A stretch of 64,000 nucleotides of DNA from Balanoglossus misakiensis (taxonomy: Eukaryota; Hemichordata). The position numbers were made by a program, and so were the translations under genes. Position 1 is the first letter of the stretch; every line of letters starts with the position of its first letter. Positions 46,701 to 60,665 of the stretch are shown here, one piece after another. The stretch is from NCBI GenBank assembly GCA_040954595.2, contig CM082587.2:3162001-3226000 (forward strand). The letters run 5' to 3'. The notes under the pieces were generated by a model that did not search any database, had not been told where the DNA came from, and saw nothing but the letters and a program-made list of their open reading frames with translations.

Positions 46701-49047
46701 CATGTACACACAACAAATATTGGCTCATTTCTGACACGTTTGGATATTGTGCGAACATCGACATGCAAATTTTGTGCTACGGAGGTCTTTGAGAAACACG
46801 CCAATTTATCAAACAAGCGCTATTCGCCCTTAGGTTTGCCGGACGTGGGTTTGAAAGCGCCATAATTTTGCTGGAATACTCATAGTCGCCCATTCTTTCG
46901 CGAATCAGAAGATGAAATTCGTCAATGTCACGTCACGATGTTGACAGTGTCACGGGTCAGAATTTTGGAGTATTTTTTTTCTCCTGCAGAGAGACTGGAT
47001 GTGCTTCAGTTACAGACATCAGAAGAGATGATAACGAGCGTTCTTGTCGGTGTACTTCTCTCTCTCTCTTTTACACAAAAACAAAAACAACCACATCCAA
47101 ATTGATTTATGCGGAATCACAAAGAGTAGAAGATGTCAACAAAGAGCAATAAAGTACACCAATTCAAGATGGTTAGTGCCAGATCGGAAACATTGGCGAT
47201 CATTATCCGGTGAAAATTGAAATGATAATGATGAAAGTTCTCCCCAGAGGCACATTAACCAAATCCCTCATGAACTCTGGCCGTGTAAGTAGAGCTTGCG
47301 ATGATTGAAGAAGATATTTCATATCGGAGAGAATGGGTTGTTACTGGGTAGTTGGTCGACGCTTACACCGGTGTAGGGTTGCTCGGCAGTTAGTCTTATA
47401 TTCTGTTATTGTCTGCGGGTAACGTCACGAATGAGTCCACGGCATGGCATGTCGAAAGTGAATTCAGTTTTCAGTCTTCGTTTCTAGTCTGCAACTGATG
47501 ATTTATCGGTTACGTTTTATAGTTCACAAACCACCGCCAGGGCAGGAGTCTTTTGCATGGCAAAGTTCGCAATACTCAACGTCAATATATCTGATGTATT
47601 GTGTGCCTGTTGTGACCGACCTTATTTTCTCTCCAAAAACTCCCTCTATGGCCAGATTTGGTACATGCCAACCATCACATAAGAGAGAGAGCTATGATCA
47701 TTTAATTCAATTAATATACAGAGTTGTTCGAAGTACTTTGGGGGAAAGTATCAGATATAAACATTCTACCGAAGGAAGTGTAGAAAATTAATCAGAAATG
47801 ACAGTTTAGTGAATTCAACACATTTTAACAAACAAAGTATGTTTGTTCTTTTTTGCAGTTTCCTGAAATTGGTGATGTCTGTTTAGGTCATCAAATGTCA
47901 TTCCTTTCTTTCAGCTGGTAAAAAAGACTAAATAAAAAACCCAACTGCAATTCCAGATATTACTCAGATATATTTCGCAGGTGGTCGCGCTTGAATCAAG
48001 TTGACACCGGCGCGAGCTGAGCGCGTGGGGTTACACTCGAAGAGAATGTAGCTGTCGGTCATGCAGGAATCAATATTGCACTGCGCACGGGGAGCAAATT
48101 GGTTCTTCTTGTTGAGCTCCGCGGTAATATCGGACACGTGTTAATATGTCGACGGCGAGCAGGTTGAATGAAGTGGTTCGTTCATTTTCGTTGCTTTGTG
48201 TTGGAGGATGCTTATTTTCCGAGCATGCCATTGTGTGGTGTTTTGCCTCCGTGATTAATTGCCCACGCCACAATCGACGGGGAATCGATGCTGTGGATGC
48301 GATACACTGAACACACACGCACAAAAACACGCGACCTCAATAGAACACGACAGTACTGTATATTATTACGCGACCACTTTCAAAGCGAGAGTAATAACTT
48401 TCGATGAGAAGGCTACGCTTGTCGTTTGTGAAGTATGAGAACTTGTTTCGAAAATTATTTCAATTCCGCGTTACTTCTTCACTCAAAAAAAAACTCGCAG
48501 AGAAATGCAATCAGTATTTTGTTACTAGGCTTTTATGTCGCACGGTGTACCTTTTCGACATAAGTGGTCCATAAAGCTATTTTGGATGTCCAAATCGTTT
48601 GCTGAAGAATGCCACCAGTTTAACAAGGATGTTTGGCAGCCAAATCAATTTCCTGTGGACGAGCAAAGTTTCATCTTCGCGAGACAGTAATAGATCTTTA
48701 AAATTTTCCTTAACGTCTACTAGGCATATTCAACGGGTATAATGACCTGAAGCCACAGAGGGAGAGGAAAAAACCCCTCAAAAATTCATGAAATCCTAAG
48801 CCTCAAATATTGTGTAAATCTTACATCAAACAGTTAATTATTCAAGATGTGGATCATCAATTATAGATGGAAGCCCTGTGCATGAAGTGAACCTTTTTAC
48901 AGACGAAGGATTCTACAACGTCGCTGTATCAATTGCTCCAATCAGCAGTAGGTGTGCAGATCAAGAGTGTGTGGCAACTATCGCACTTTTTATTGATGTT
49001 TTAAAGTGTGAAGCCAGTACAAATCTGGTTTAAATTAGCAATTACAG

Positions 49048-49215
49048 TTTCAATCACCACCACCACAATAACAACAAACACCCTCGCCGCCGCTTATAAA
49101 CCAAAACCACCACCACCACCCACGCCGCCACCACCAAGAACACCAAAAACCACCACCCTCGCTGCCGCCAAAACAAAACCACCACCACCACCACCAAATC
49201 ACCACCTCCATAATC
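49048..49215. repeat. (CCA)n-rich low-complexity block
   Basis: Interrupted CCA repeats with an internal duplication: CCCTCGCCGCCGC..CCAAAACCACCACC and CCCTCGCTGCCGCC..CAAAACCACCACC. It gives a spurious proline-rich open frame. Confidence 0.85.
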
Positions 49216-51438
49216 ATCATCATTATTGTTACCAGACTATGAAAAATGTTTCATAAAAAATCTCCCCATGACACGACCCATCATGTGATGGAGAAATCAA
49301 GACAATCGACAGATCTCTAATCTCCAGGTCCAATCTGAAGGTCAAGTTAAAGGTTCCATTACCACACACAAAAAAACGTCAGTACAAATCAATACTCATA
49401 TCCATCAAACCAAACCCATTTTAATTAGCTCATATATTGGTACACATGGGGACTAATTTAATAGGGGGTTCGGGCTGGTTTATGAAAAGTAGCAGATTAT
49501 TTGGATGATTTTAAAAATTAAAAACAATGTTGAGTCACGTGACAAGAATCAAATTATCAAAACCTGTTTTGCATTGTTAGAGTGAGTGCAAAGTATCCAT
49601 TAATGTTCGAAAATTCTAAAAAGAACTGTATATTTTGTATTCTCTCTGCAACCCCGCGCATTTGTTGTTGGCTGTTGGTTTAAGCCTCTTGGTACTCACA
49701 CAGCGACTTAGTTAGGGACTCTGGGCCGATCTAACAAACCAGTGTGAATGAAAGCAGATGCCACAGTAAAACAAAATATTGTGGAGGTCAACGCCATTTT
49801 GGACGCTAAGACCCTGTCTAGACCTTGTAACATTAATGGCCGCATTGCCGATGCCACTGCATTGCACAATGTAGCATAAGCATTGCATGTATCTCGTCAA
49901 TGACATTCAGACATGATAAAAGAGATCAAGAGTTTGTTTCAGACAAGGAAGACAATTGCATTGTCTCGCCCAGTGACATTCGATGTGCAATTAGTACATT
50001 ACATACGGGTACATTCGTTAGTAGTGGCTCGCTTTTAGCTGAGCACTTTATGTAGGTCAGGGGGAGCGAAGTATGTTTTTCTTCAGTACCTGATAAAAGC
50101 AATTCATGCTGTTTGTCTGAATAGAATTACTAAACATGAGAATAGTGATACATGTGACAAGAACAATTGTCGCCGCGCCCATCGTCGAGTGTCTTCATAT
50201 TAATCATTTTAAGTGTCACAACGTCAAAAACTGGCTATAATGTTAAGGGAGACTTTACAAATTATACAATCTCTGCGATATTTGCCTCATAAGCCCCCCG
50301 GTCAACGTGACACAGAAACTAGATACACATGTTATTAATGAGCCATTTATGACACTGTTTTAATACGAAGAAAATTTAATATCTCAGTGCGTGATAGATC
50401 TAAGGCTCATTTTAAAGATGTTTAAATTGCATCTTTAAAAAAACACAACAAAAATTATCTAGGTTACCCATTGACTAATCACTTCGGAGATGATGCTGAT
50501 ATTGATTGTCAAAAGGCCCCATTTAACGCTTCAGCAAACGTGCTTCTTAGAATTTTTTCTTTATGGTCGTTTGACGTCGTGTTGGCTGAAAGCTTATTAT
50601 TACCAAGTTGCAGGGGGCAACTCGTGTGTCAGATATCTACTGCTGGCTGCCTGAGTCTCTTACAACAATGCTGCCTGTATAATTCTACAATACCCGCGTC
50701 AGTAAATCTAGTTCCCCTTTTTGGCACAAACAGTCTGCATAATTTTAAATTTGTGAGCACAAAATGGAGGCTATGCTACCCAAGTGTCAATCAAACCAGC
50801 TGGACACAAATGATGCATGTTCATAAATGAAATAGAACTTAGACTTGCATCAAAAGTTTAATTGTTGCCAATGGATCTAACAAACATTGTCTGAAAACTT
50901 GAACCTGTCATACGTCATTGCAAAATGGAGACGAGAGTACAGTCCATGTAACTCATTTATAATAATTGTATTATTCCGAGCAATTGCCTTCATCAATACC
51001 CACTTTACCCGAACTTTCCTTTCATGTCTTAATATACCACAAAGCAGCTAAGGGTGTCAACTTTAATGTATGGGGACAATTGACGACGCCATTGCCCTTG
51101 AAGTATGTCCAGCATTTCTACATGCACCAAGCTATCCTTCAAATTGAGTGGCAAAGTATCATAGTTTCATGAGAGCCAATGACAACACTCTTCAATTTTG
51201 TAATTAGGTCGAAAGAATGTTGGGTTCTCGCAAATCAAACCCGACATACCCCAATTTTAGATTCGAACTGCACTCATTTTTGTTTTAAAACAAAACAAAT
51301 GCGGACGGCACTAAACACAGTAATTTACACAAAAACTAGCATGGAGAAAACATTTTTGTAAAATTGCGAGATATAATTGTGTCACAATGTCATTACGGTC
51401 AAAACTTTACCGTGCGTTATTTAGCCGACCATCTTGCA

Positions 51439-51474
<36 letters not shown>
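51439..51474. repeat. (GAT)n microsatellite
   Basis: About 11 uninterrupted GAT units. Confidence 0.95.
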
Positions 51475-51475
<1 letters not shown>

Positions 51476-54237
51476 AGGAGACATGGTCAATTGGCATAAT
51501 GTATCAATTGCATTTTAAAATGTATATGTCCCTTATTTTATTAAAATGTGTTTTTCCCCTCGGTCTGTTTACAAACTGACTGTGCGCTGTCAAATCATAT
51601 GACATGTGAATATGTCAGAATGGTGTCGCTCTCACTGAGATGATTATTATGGCCGACAACACTTGAGCACTCTAATTTCGAAGAAAAATTGAATAAGTAG
51701 TGGGCGAAGCGACGTGACGTCATGACGATGACGACGGGCAAACGAGAAATCTTTCAGATAAAGCTGTATTGTTGTTACCACTGTGCTTACTGCCGCACGA
51801 CTGATGACGTGATCTGTTCGAGGCACACTGGGCTGACTTGTAATAAATGGCAGAGGATCGTCACACCAATAAATGAAAGTGCGCACGATTTCCCAAGCCG
51901 AATGAAAGTACAGGAAGTAACGCACCGGAAGCAGCGTCATGTGTAAAATTTGAAAACTCAACTTAATTTGTAAACATTGACTTTCACCACTTTGGCATAT
52001 TTGGCATTTTAAAGGTAACACGTCTTTAACCATTTAAAAAAAATTATTTTATGCTTCAAGGCAACTTTAGATTATTCTCTCTTAGAATGATTGACAATAA
52101 GCTACGGCGGGGGAGGGATGAATTATTTCATCATCAGAGAAGACGGTTTTGGGGTTGTTTTCGCGATTTAATCAAGAAAACTATAACTTCCGTCGTCAAA
52201 CCACTTGAGGAATCTTTCCAAAATGGTGCCAGAGGGGCTTTGTGTCGTCGCATTGTTGAGAAAACTGGGCACACCCGCAATCCTAAAGACAGGAGATCCG
52301 ATTATGGCATTACAAATATAAGCTAAAAACATTGCTTGAAGTGTAAGTTTACAACGAGCATGAAACACGTTATATTGAACCTTGGTGCATGCCCCACACT
52401 GAAATGTTGGCTCGACACCCGCGGTTAACAAATTCATCGCTCTAATGGCGCGGTCTTCCATTGATGGCGGCCGTGTCTTTTACGGGTAAATTTGGATTTA
52501 AACGAATACTGGGCTTTAGTTTGAGGTTCTCAAGGGATCCGTAGGTAAATTTGATCCAACACTGAATAATCCGTGTACAAAGTACACCTCAGCCTGTACA
52601 GTTTCTGCGCAGCGTCATACTTTATCGGTGAAAAACAAACATGCTTTATCATTATTATACGTGCGATATGTTTCTCGTGCGTATGGTCACGTGCAGTTAA
52701 AAAGATTATCCCACATTGTACAATCGGACACTAATTCAAACATCGTCACGGAGACGGCCAAAAAGAGCAAGTTTTATCTGAGTACAATCTGGTACAAAAT
52801 CCCTCCCCCCCCCCCTCCCTCTACGACTTCAAATCACACAACCCCAATAAGGTCCAATCAATTTAACTAACCACACTTTAATGTGCTGCAATATCTTGCA
52901 ATGCAACAGTCAGTTGCCGCGCTGATTTCAGTTGACAGATCTGAGGGTGATTGATCTAGCTGCACTCTACCGCGCATGCCTGTCGCATACTGATGATGAC
53001 GCTCTATTCCAATAAGATGACGCGCATGGTTTGCTGCCAACGACGAATAGAGACACAATTAGAAATTGTCAACTCTGGTTTATTGCGGCGAAAAGGAAAC
53101 GCGCACACTTCCTAATCGTTCATCAGCCCACTTCAGAAATGCTTAGGCTAGGTAGCCCCGTGTTTAACGCCCAAACGTGCGGGTGTCGGTACAATAGAAC
53201 GGGAATTAGCGTACCAGGAGAACGAGCGGCCGTAGCCAAGCTGTGGAATTCGCGCCAGATGAGTCGCATAGCACGGCCGCTGCTCATTAAGGCGAACATT
53301 GTGTGCCGTCTTCACGGACCAGTATTGATGCAGATGGCGTGTACAGACAACTTATCGTAAATGTCAATCGGGTTTGTGACAACGTTCACAGTTGCTAATG
53401 TAATCAGCGACACACTATACGTGGTAATTCGATTAAACTCTGCCACCAAACCTGAAATGCTTAATACCGCCTAATCGATAGTTACACGCATACACCTGTC
53501 GAAGTCAAATTCATTTCTTTCCATTGACGATACAATCGTTCCGGGCGAAAAAAAAACCCACGTCACTATTATACACAAGACATTTCACATCCCGTCATTC
53601 GTTTATATACGAGTCGTACAAAATAGTATATTGTAAAAAAAAAGTCGCAATAATGATGACGACAGTGAACTGATGAACAGTTGTTTTGAAAAACATATTT
53701 CCAGAGATGAAAACGGTTTAAAGGGATCATTTCTTTTCTAATATTATCTTTGGACATTACACGCTCTGTAGGTAATTCCACTGACTTTACGTGCGCTGTT
53801 TTTGTTATTCTCGTTTCTTCTGGGAAAAATACAAAACCGACAGAATTTGTGTTTGTACTCGTAAATATTCCTGGGCGTGCTTTTATTGCGAGGCATCGGG
53901 ATAAATTCATGAGACAGCGTGTTACAGTTCTTATCGAGTTCAGAATAAGGAACGTTCGAGGAAAATATCGACCAGGTTCATACACAGGTAGATTTCCTAT
54001 ATTTTCGTTTTAATTAACGTTTAATTGTGCGTAGATTCATGAAACTGGTGACAGCGTAGTTAGGAATCGATATGCAGGAAATCAAGTTGTTTGCAATTCG
54101 TTTCCATAGCAACTACGTAAACTTAACAGCCTCCCCCATTGAAATTTTTGCCCCTTTTGGTAATTTCTAATGTTCGGCAAGCCCGCTGCTTACATTGAAT
54201 GTGGCGGTTAAAAGGGAGCTGTTGGTCTTCGGACAAT

Positions 54238-54263
54238 GGGGGGGGGGGGGGGGGGGGGGGGGG
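54238..54263. repeat. Poly-G run, 26 bases
   Basis: An uninterrupted run of 26 G, followed by TTGGG. Runs of this length are prone to sequencing error, so its true length is uncertain. Confidence 0.85.
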
Positions 54264-57200
54264 TTGGGCTAGATACAACTATGAAATTGGCCTTTAGCTT
54301 GAAATGAAAGTATTGAAGCAGGCGTGATTTTCTTTAGGTTCGGCGCTAAATTTGAGTATTCAGCGTTTGTTGAGATAACTGCGTGTGTGGTGCTATAGGA
54401 CGCTACACCGTGTGCGATTTTAATTACAATCTTGCAGATATACATGCTACATGAAGAAGCTTCCCTGCATATATTCTATTACCGGAGTAGAAACGATAGC
54501 TTACAAGCGTCGTTTGTAGATCGCCCGGGAAAAAAATCCTGGCGCCAACGAGCAGAGCATGAAATATTTCGCAAGGGTCAATGATTGTGACAGAGAAGAA
54601 GCACGAGTCAACAATGTAGATTGTAGTACAAGCAGTGATAGCAAAGAATAAAATGTATTTGGCGGCACGAGTTCAGAGCTAGCTCCCCGCTCCACGGCAT
54701 GGCGTGCCCGTGGATTTCCTCGTCAAGCGGGTACACATATCCCGTTTTTTTTTCAAGCACAGGGGAGACCATTACTGAGGATCTAGTAGTAGAGGTATGC
54801 GGATATTGTGAAAAGGGTAACACGGCGGGAGTCAGAGAGACCCTCTGTCACGTGGTTCGATCATTGGTGGACTTTTACTGGCGGCCCTCGGCGTCGAAGC
54901 ATGCGGTTTTTTCCTATACAGCTGACTGTGTAGCCCGTGGCCAGTGCGCGACATCAGTTTTAAAATTTCAAAGCTCGGATCGATGGCCTCCAGGCCGTAA
55001 TAAAAGAAGCAGAGAGAGACCACTCTTTAGCGAGCAGAAAACTGCGTGGCAGGAATGCACTGAGCATGCGCAGAGTGGCTGTCTGTAGGTGAGGCAAACG
55101 TTTATAGGTAGGCAACTTGCCTTCTGTCATCATTTAAGTTGACTACCGCTGGCTCGTGCATCCGTTTCTAATCGCTGATTGCACCCAAGCAGAGTTGTAC
55201 CAAAACTCGAAATTTTCTGCTCTCCCTTCAACGTGACTCGGTGGTAAGTCTTTGTAAATATTCTCTTTACTTTCGCTATCGTTCTCCCCCATCTCTTTTT
55301 TTTAAAGGTGAGCGAATAATTTTGTGGCGGTGTTCCGTATTTAAACTTCGAACAGCTTCGGCGCTGTCGACAGATGGTGAAGATTAATAGGCAGTGGAAA
55401 TGCAAAAGAAGCTGTTGCTCGGTAACGTCGTGAAACTTTTGAAACGATTGAAAAAGGAAGCAACCTCAACTGCATCGTAAGACAGTCAGAGTTTTTGACG
55501 TGTTTATCTTTGAGCGCCAGCATGAGTTATTCACTTCAGCGATAGAGAAAAATCACCGCTGACGACTGCTTCCCGCTGTAAAGGCACCGACGCCCCGCAA
55601 CACTTCGAAGATCTATCCGTACCGTAGTCCGATGTTTTGAAAAACATTGTTTAAGCGTAGTATCCGAACGAGACGATTCGTTTTGTAAAAAAAAATTCGC
55701 GAATTACACAAATTCTACAGATTCCGGGGAAAAAATTAAGCTCTATTCCGCTCGATTTCGCCCTGTTACCGAGTTTCCAGCAAAATCTCCGGGAAAAACT
55801 TTCGGATTGCGAGGAACAAAACCGTGTGGGAGACGGTGCGTGTTCTTGCGTTGAGTTTTTTTTTTTTTTTTGGCACACCACAATTCAAACTTCTCCAGAA
55901 ATGCCAATCTGCGCATAATTATATGATCGAATGCCAAACCGTAGTTACCTAAAGAAGGATTTCAATGCGTCTTTTAAAAAACCGAGATACCTGTTGTTAC
56001 GTTTCCCCCCTGCCCATCAGAAGAAGCTCCAGATTCCGATCTCAGAGATGCGAGTTAATCCGGATGAGACAAACTCGCATAGCTACGCTAATTAATCAAG
56101 ATATGAGTGAAAGGCATATACACGTCATGTTTTTATAACATTTCCATTGGACCCACATTATAGCTTTTACGATATTGCGCACTTGTCAAAGGATGATTTC
56201 GGCCACAATTCAATCGGGTGTGTGTCTCATGTATACCGTTAGATGCATGTTGGAAATGTTTGATACCATTTGGTAATTTGTGACTCCAAATGTATAGCAA
56301 CATTACAGGCAATACAAGACTATACAAGACAATAAGTGCTGCGTCTTGTCTCAACTTCGGAAGCGCAAGTACCGCCTTCATATCCACTTGGAACGACGTT
56401 CATTGTTAACCAGACGCCGCTGTGTAATATCCGCGTTTCCAAAGCAACGCGTAGCTAACTTAATCTCGTTTTTTTCTGTTTATAAGTCATCAGGAAAAGG
56501 TTCATCAATGTTTATAACCCTTTACCGCGTTAATTATTTCACGGCCCGTGATGCAGAATACAAATGTTGTTGGCGTCTCTTTTTGATTCAATTTGTCAGT
56601 TTTGTTCTCCTCGAGAGAGTCCCAAGTTTAACAAGAAAATGTCAAAAAAACCTAAACCACTTCAAGGCCGATCAGTAATATTTTAATGGGCCTGAAGGAT
56701 TACGATTATTTCAAAGGCTCTCTCAAAATTCAACACATATCACTTGCCAGGCGGAAGTTATTAAGGTCTTGATATAAGTACGCACTTGCCAGTCCGTGAC
56801 GACCAAGGCAACCGGTGACTGTCTTAATTGTGTTCCGCGAAAAGATAAATTTCCTCATCATGGGTTTGTCATAAATTATTCCGGGTGTTCACGGGACGAC
56901 AATCGTCTTCCGCGTCTCATTAAATGCGATTGAAAGAGTACCGACGTTTACTTAAATCGATTTGTGAACACCTTTCCCGGTCGGTTGCTTACATGTCGAA
57001 AAACCTTCTGTTTTTGACTTTGCATAATATTTGCATATTATGCACATCTAACGACCCAGCATGTTTCTGAACACCACAAATGATTTATCAAGAGACACCA
57101 AAACTTTTCACGGTCTGCTAAATGAAAAGATGAATAAGTACAATGTACTCCCCAACACAAATTAAAGCTGCGCGTAGTCAGGAGTTATTCTGTACAATAA

Positions 57201-60200
57201 CAGAAGAATGATCTGTCGTTTGCTTTAGTCTGCCGAGTCTATTCCAATCTACTAACATTTTTCATCGCCTTGGGCAGTAAAAAGATGTAAAGCGCAGTGC
57301 AGTTCGCCTGCACGAGACCGTTACATGCAACTCTACTGGATTTTGTTTTCCGTGCTGTACTTTTTTTCCACGCCAGACGCTCAGTTTTGTCCATGGCCGT
57401 TTTCGCTGAATTTGTCTAACCTGCAATTTTTTTTGGTGCCCAGGGACGAATGTCATAATTCTTCAATCGCAGTCTTTATTCACATAACCTTTATTGAATT
57501 AAGCTCACCATTTTACGTGACTTGAATGCTAACGTGGGTTTACCTCCCCGGGAAATGCTGGAAGAGAATTTGAAACGCTCGTTTCGTCTATCCGCAAGTT
57601 CCGTTCGTTGCGAGAGTTACAATTGCACGGATGATTTAGTCTCGGGAGACTCGTTAATAACGTATCACTTCGTATATTTGGGCTGTCCGCTCTTACATCA
57701 GCCAGTAATCTTAAAATATGGTCGTTAGAACGACTTCCCAATCAACCGTCCCCATACAGTAACGAAGGACGTAAGAAAATAGTCTTGATATCACTCATTC
57801 AACCGTCGAGATTATCGGAAAGGTTTAACGATCCCGCATCTTTTTAATAAACAATGTGTCTTGATTTTAATTATTCATGTCTCTTTTGCGGTGGCGTCGG
57901 TAACAGATGGATTTTAAAAGTCAGCGTGCTCGAAAATGACATATGATCGCGATGGGCAATAAAATATCAATGTTTTTTCAATTAGTAAAACAGATGGTTG
58001 TCAATCAAATGCTACAGTGACGTCACACGATAGGTGATTGATATTCTGCACGCATGGCACCTGATCGCACAGCGCGAAATTTCCGCGCCAAATTTAACAG
58101 TAGCAGGGAAAATATGTATATATTGACAAAGCAGGCAGGCAGCAGGTTTTGTTCAAAACAAAGGTAACATGGTCGTGACCACTTGTGTGCGTTAAAACCA
58201 AAGACATTAATATTTTATATAATTCGTGGGAAAAGATTTACATCCTTAATAAGGCCTGTCTCGACATGATGATGAGCAATGATGAAATATCAACATACGA
58301 TATCATTTTTCCGCATCAGTAATTAAGAATTAGATACAGTAATAAATCTTGTAAATTATCTTTCCGTCGTTGAACCACCATTTTCTGGATAAAAATTATA
58401 CCTGCCTCCTTTAATCTGCAAGTGTCATGTTCTTTTGATGAAGTGAACACAGTCCACCCACGACTGTTTCTTGACATACTTCTTTACGCAACTTGGTCTG
58501 TTTGTTAATACATGTAAACGCCTACGGATTGTTAAAGGAAGGGGAAACAGTTGAAATACCAGGACAAAGACCGTGAAAATAAAATCATCTGGGCCTACTC
58601 GGTGTATGTTAACTGGTGCTATATGAAAGGTTTCCAATCGAACAGCTAGACAAAGCATTTGAAACAAGTTAGCTACTCCCGCCTATTCTCGATAGTAAAA
58701 AAGTCATTTTTTGTAGCTTGAGTAAATAATATTCCCATTAACTGCAGGCATAGCAAACATTCTGCATTTGTTCTTTTTTTTCCTCCAAAATAAATTGTCC
58801 CTGCACGTTGCTAGACGTATTCGTCGTTGTGGTGAAAATCCTTGGGAAGGTAACCTGGTAACGGAGCAATACTGGATTATAGATTTAGGACGCCATAAAT
58901 GGCACGTGCGCCCGTGCCAGAATTAGCCGTACTGTGTCTGATTGCCACCGGATGATACGACTGTTGAAGGGCCCGGCTAAAGTCGTCATGTTTCAATTTT
59001 GAGTCTAATCTATACTTTAAAACGCAGCGGGCTGATACGCCGTCACGACTGCTCACATCATCGATCAATTGCAGCACGAAGCGCCACTATAACTAGCTCT
59101 GAAAACACAAGTGGCCTGTTTAACAGTTTATTGTCGTTTGTGAACAAGAATATCGACATATTGCGGTTGGTAGTGGTTCTAATGCTCTGTGCATACAGAT
59201 ACTGACTCTCGCCCTCCTGTAAGTCCCAAAGATTGTGTATGTAAATCAACCGGACGTGACAAAGATGTCATCGCTTTAAAAAAAATTAGTCTGATATCTT
59301 TATTCTGCATTATTTATGGGTAGCACACAGCATATATTTACTTAGCAGTCAGTTACCAGTGTAGTTAATACAGTAAACAAAAAATTGGAAATAAGCTCGT
59401 ATCTTCATATTTATCCTTTACAGCAATGATGTTTAGCATTATTGTATTCGCATCTCAGTAATCAAAGGTCATATAGTGGTTTCTTGACATCTTACTCGAA
59501 ACCGTGTCTAGCATCGAACAAAGAAACCGTGGTCGACGATTTGCCAACAGCAAAATGGCGACATTCCCCAATTATTTATTCTTATTTTGAATTCGTGTAT
59601 GACTCCTTTCATTGGTAGGCTACTCATGGATGTTAACTTGCCATACTGTGAACACAAATGCACTCTCCCGACTTTTCTTACACATTTGCCATTATCATTC
59701 CACTCTCGTCTGACTTGGATCATAGCTGAGCAGAATCTTTTTTATGACACTGCCTTCCACAGTTAGCCAGTTTATGAAGTTTTACTTGTGACTTTGGAGT
59801 TAATTGACAAGACAGGCGAATATGCCATATTGTTTGTCAGCTGACTAATTAACCGGGAATCGCCCACGCACGCGGGCATTGTCGCTCCATCGCACAACGG
59901 GTGGGGGCGTTTTCACCTGACAACTTAACCACCCCATATATTGGAAGTGTATAGGATAGTGTGATTTCTCTGCACACGAATACTACAAGTTCAGATAATT
60001 GACCAAAGTGTACTCGAATGTGTGCACTAACTAGTTCAGTCGGGTTCAGTGAACATGTCAACCATTTCATCCTGCGAATGTTGTCAATATTTGATGTTTC
60101 GAGTGCAATGCGAACCCTGTCCAAATTGGAAGATTATTTGCATTACCCACGCGAACCCTATCAACTGTAACTGATATCATCCCATGACAAATGCCTTAAT

Positions 60201-60313
60201 CTTCACTACTTCTTTCATTCTCCTCAACCGTAAAACACTGATCTCTATTCGTGACTAATCACAAACCTCCGGTAATTGTTGATAACAAGTATCATTTTTT
60301 GTTTACATTCCAG

Positions 60314-60665
60314 CTTCGTCGAATTTCACTTAAAAAATATGGAGTCGAAAGTTATGATGCTCGTTGCGATGGTAACCCTGGCGTCACTGGTTCTCATGGC
60401 GACGGCTCAAGCAGGGTGCAGCGGTCCCAGCTGCTTCAACCCGGGCTGGAAGAAGGACGCTGGTGAATACTACGAGGACGAATCACGTGACCTGCTCCTG
60501 GAAAAGGAAAGGGAACTGGAACTTCGCAAAGCCCTTCTTAATCTATTGATCCCCGATGTCGATTTCCGCGAGAGAAGAAACCCCATGAAGAGCCGCAACG
60601 CGGAAGACAAGAGGAGAGGTCTTGGGAGCCGCATCATCACGTTGAAGAAGAGCGCCGACAACTGA
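60314..60665 (+). CDS. Secreted peptide precursor, 108 aa, family not recognised
   Basis: An acceptor (TTGTTTACATTCCAG, ending at 60313) opens the exon. The ATG at 60339 has A at -3 and G at +4, and the stop ends at 60665. Residues 1-25 form a clear signal peptide with an A-Q-A cleavage site. The predicted mature start is GCSGPSCFNPGW (26-37), with C27 and C32 the only cysteines (C-x4-C, so one small disulfide ring), followed by KK (38-39). Next come an acidic segment, a charged amphipathic stretch (about 48-71) and more basic sites: R79-R80, K91-R92-R93, K103-K104. This is the layout of a neuropeptide or hormone precursor. It is not an allatostatin-C, oxytocin, CCHamide or urotensin motif as I know them. 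It could also be an antimicrobial or venom-like secreted peptide. At least one upstream exon is expected. Confidence 0.75.

Larger units (their letters stand above)
36600..60313. other. Gene-poor region, 23.7 kb
   Basis: Apart from the satellite-related stretch near 37.7 kb and the listed microsatellites I find no supported exon, RNA gene or transposon. The block near 52.9-56.1 kb looks richer in CpG and contains GAGCATGCGCAG (about 55062, NRF1-like) followed by a possible splice donor (TGTAG|GTGAGG near 55087). A TATA-like GTATATATTG lies near 58116, followed by AAAG|GTAACA near 58163. Either could be the first exon of the secreted-peptide gene, but neither is demonstrated. Confidence 0.5.

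Noticed and set aside
49008-49256. Proline- and threonine-rich 82-codon protein
   Set aside because: Produced by interrupted CCA repeats; no signal beyond low complexity.
54699-55088. 129-codon ORF in a CpG-richer stretch
   Set aside because: No recognisable domain. CpG-rich sequence tends to have long chance ORFs; kept only as a possible promoter region.
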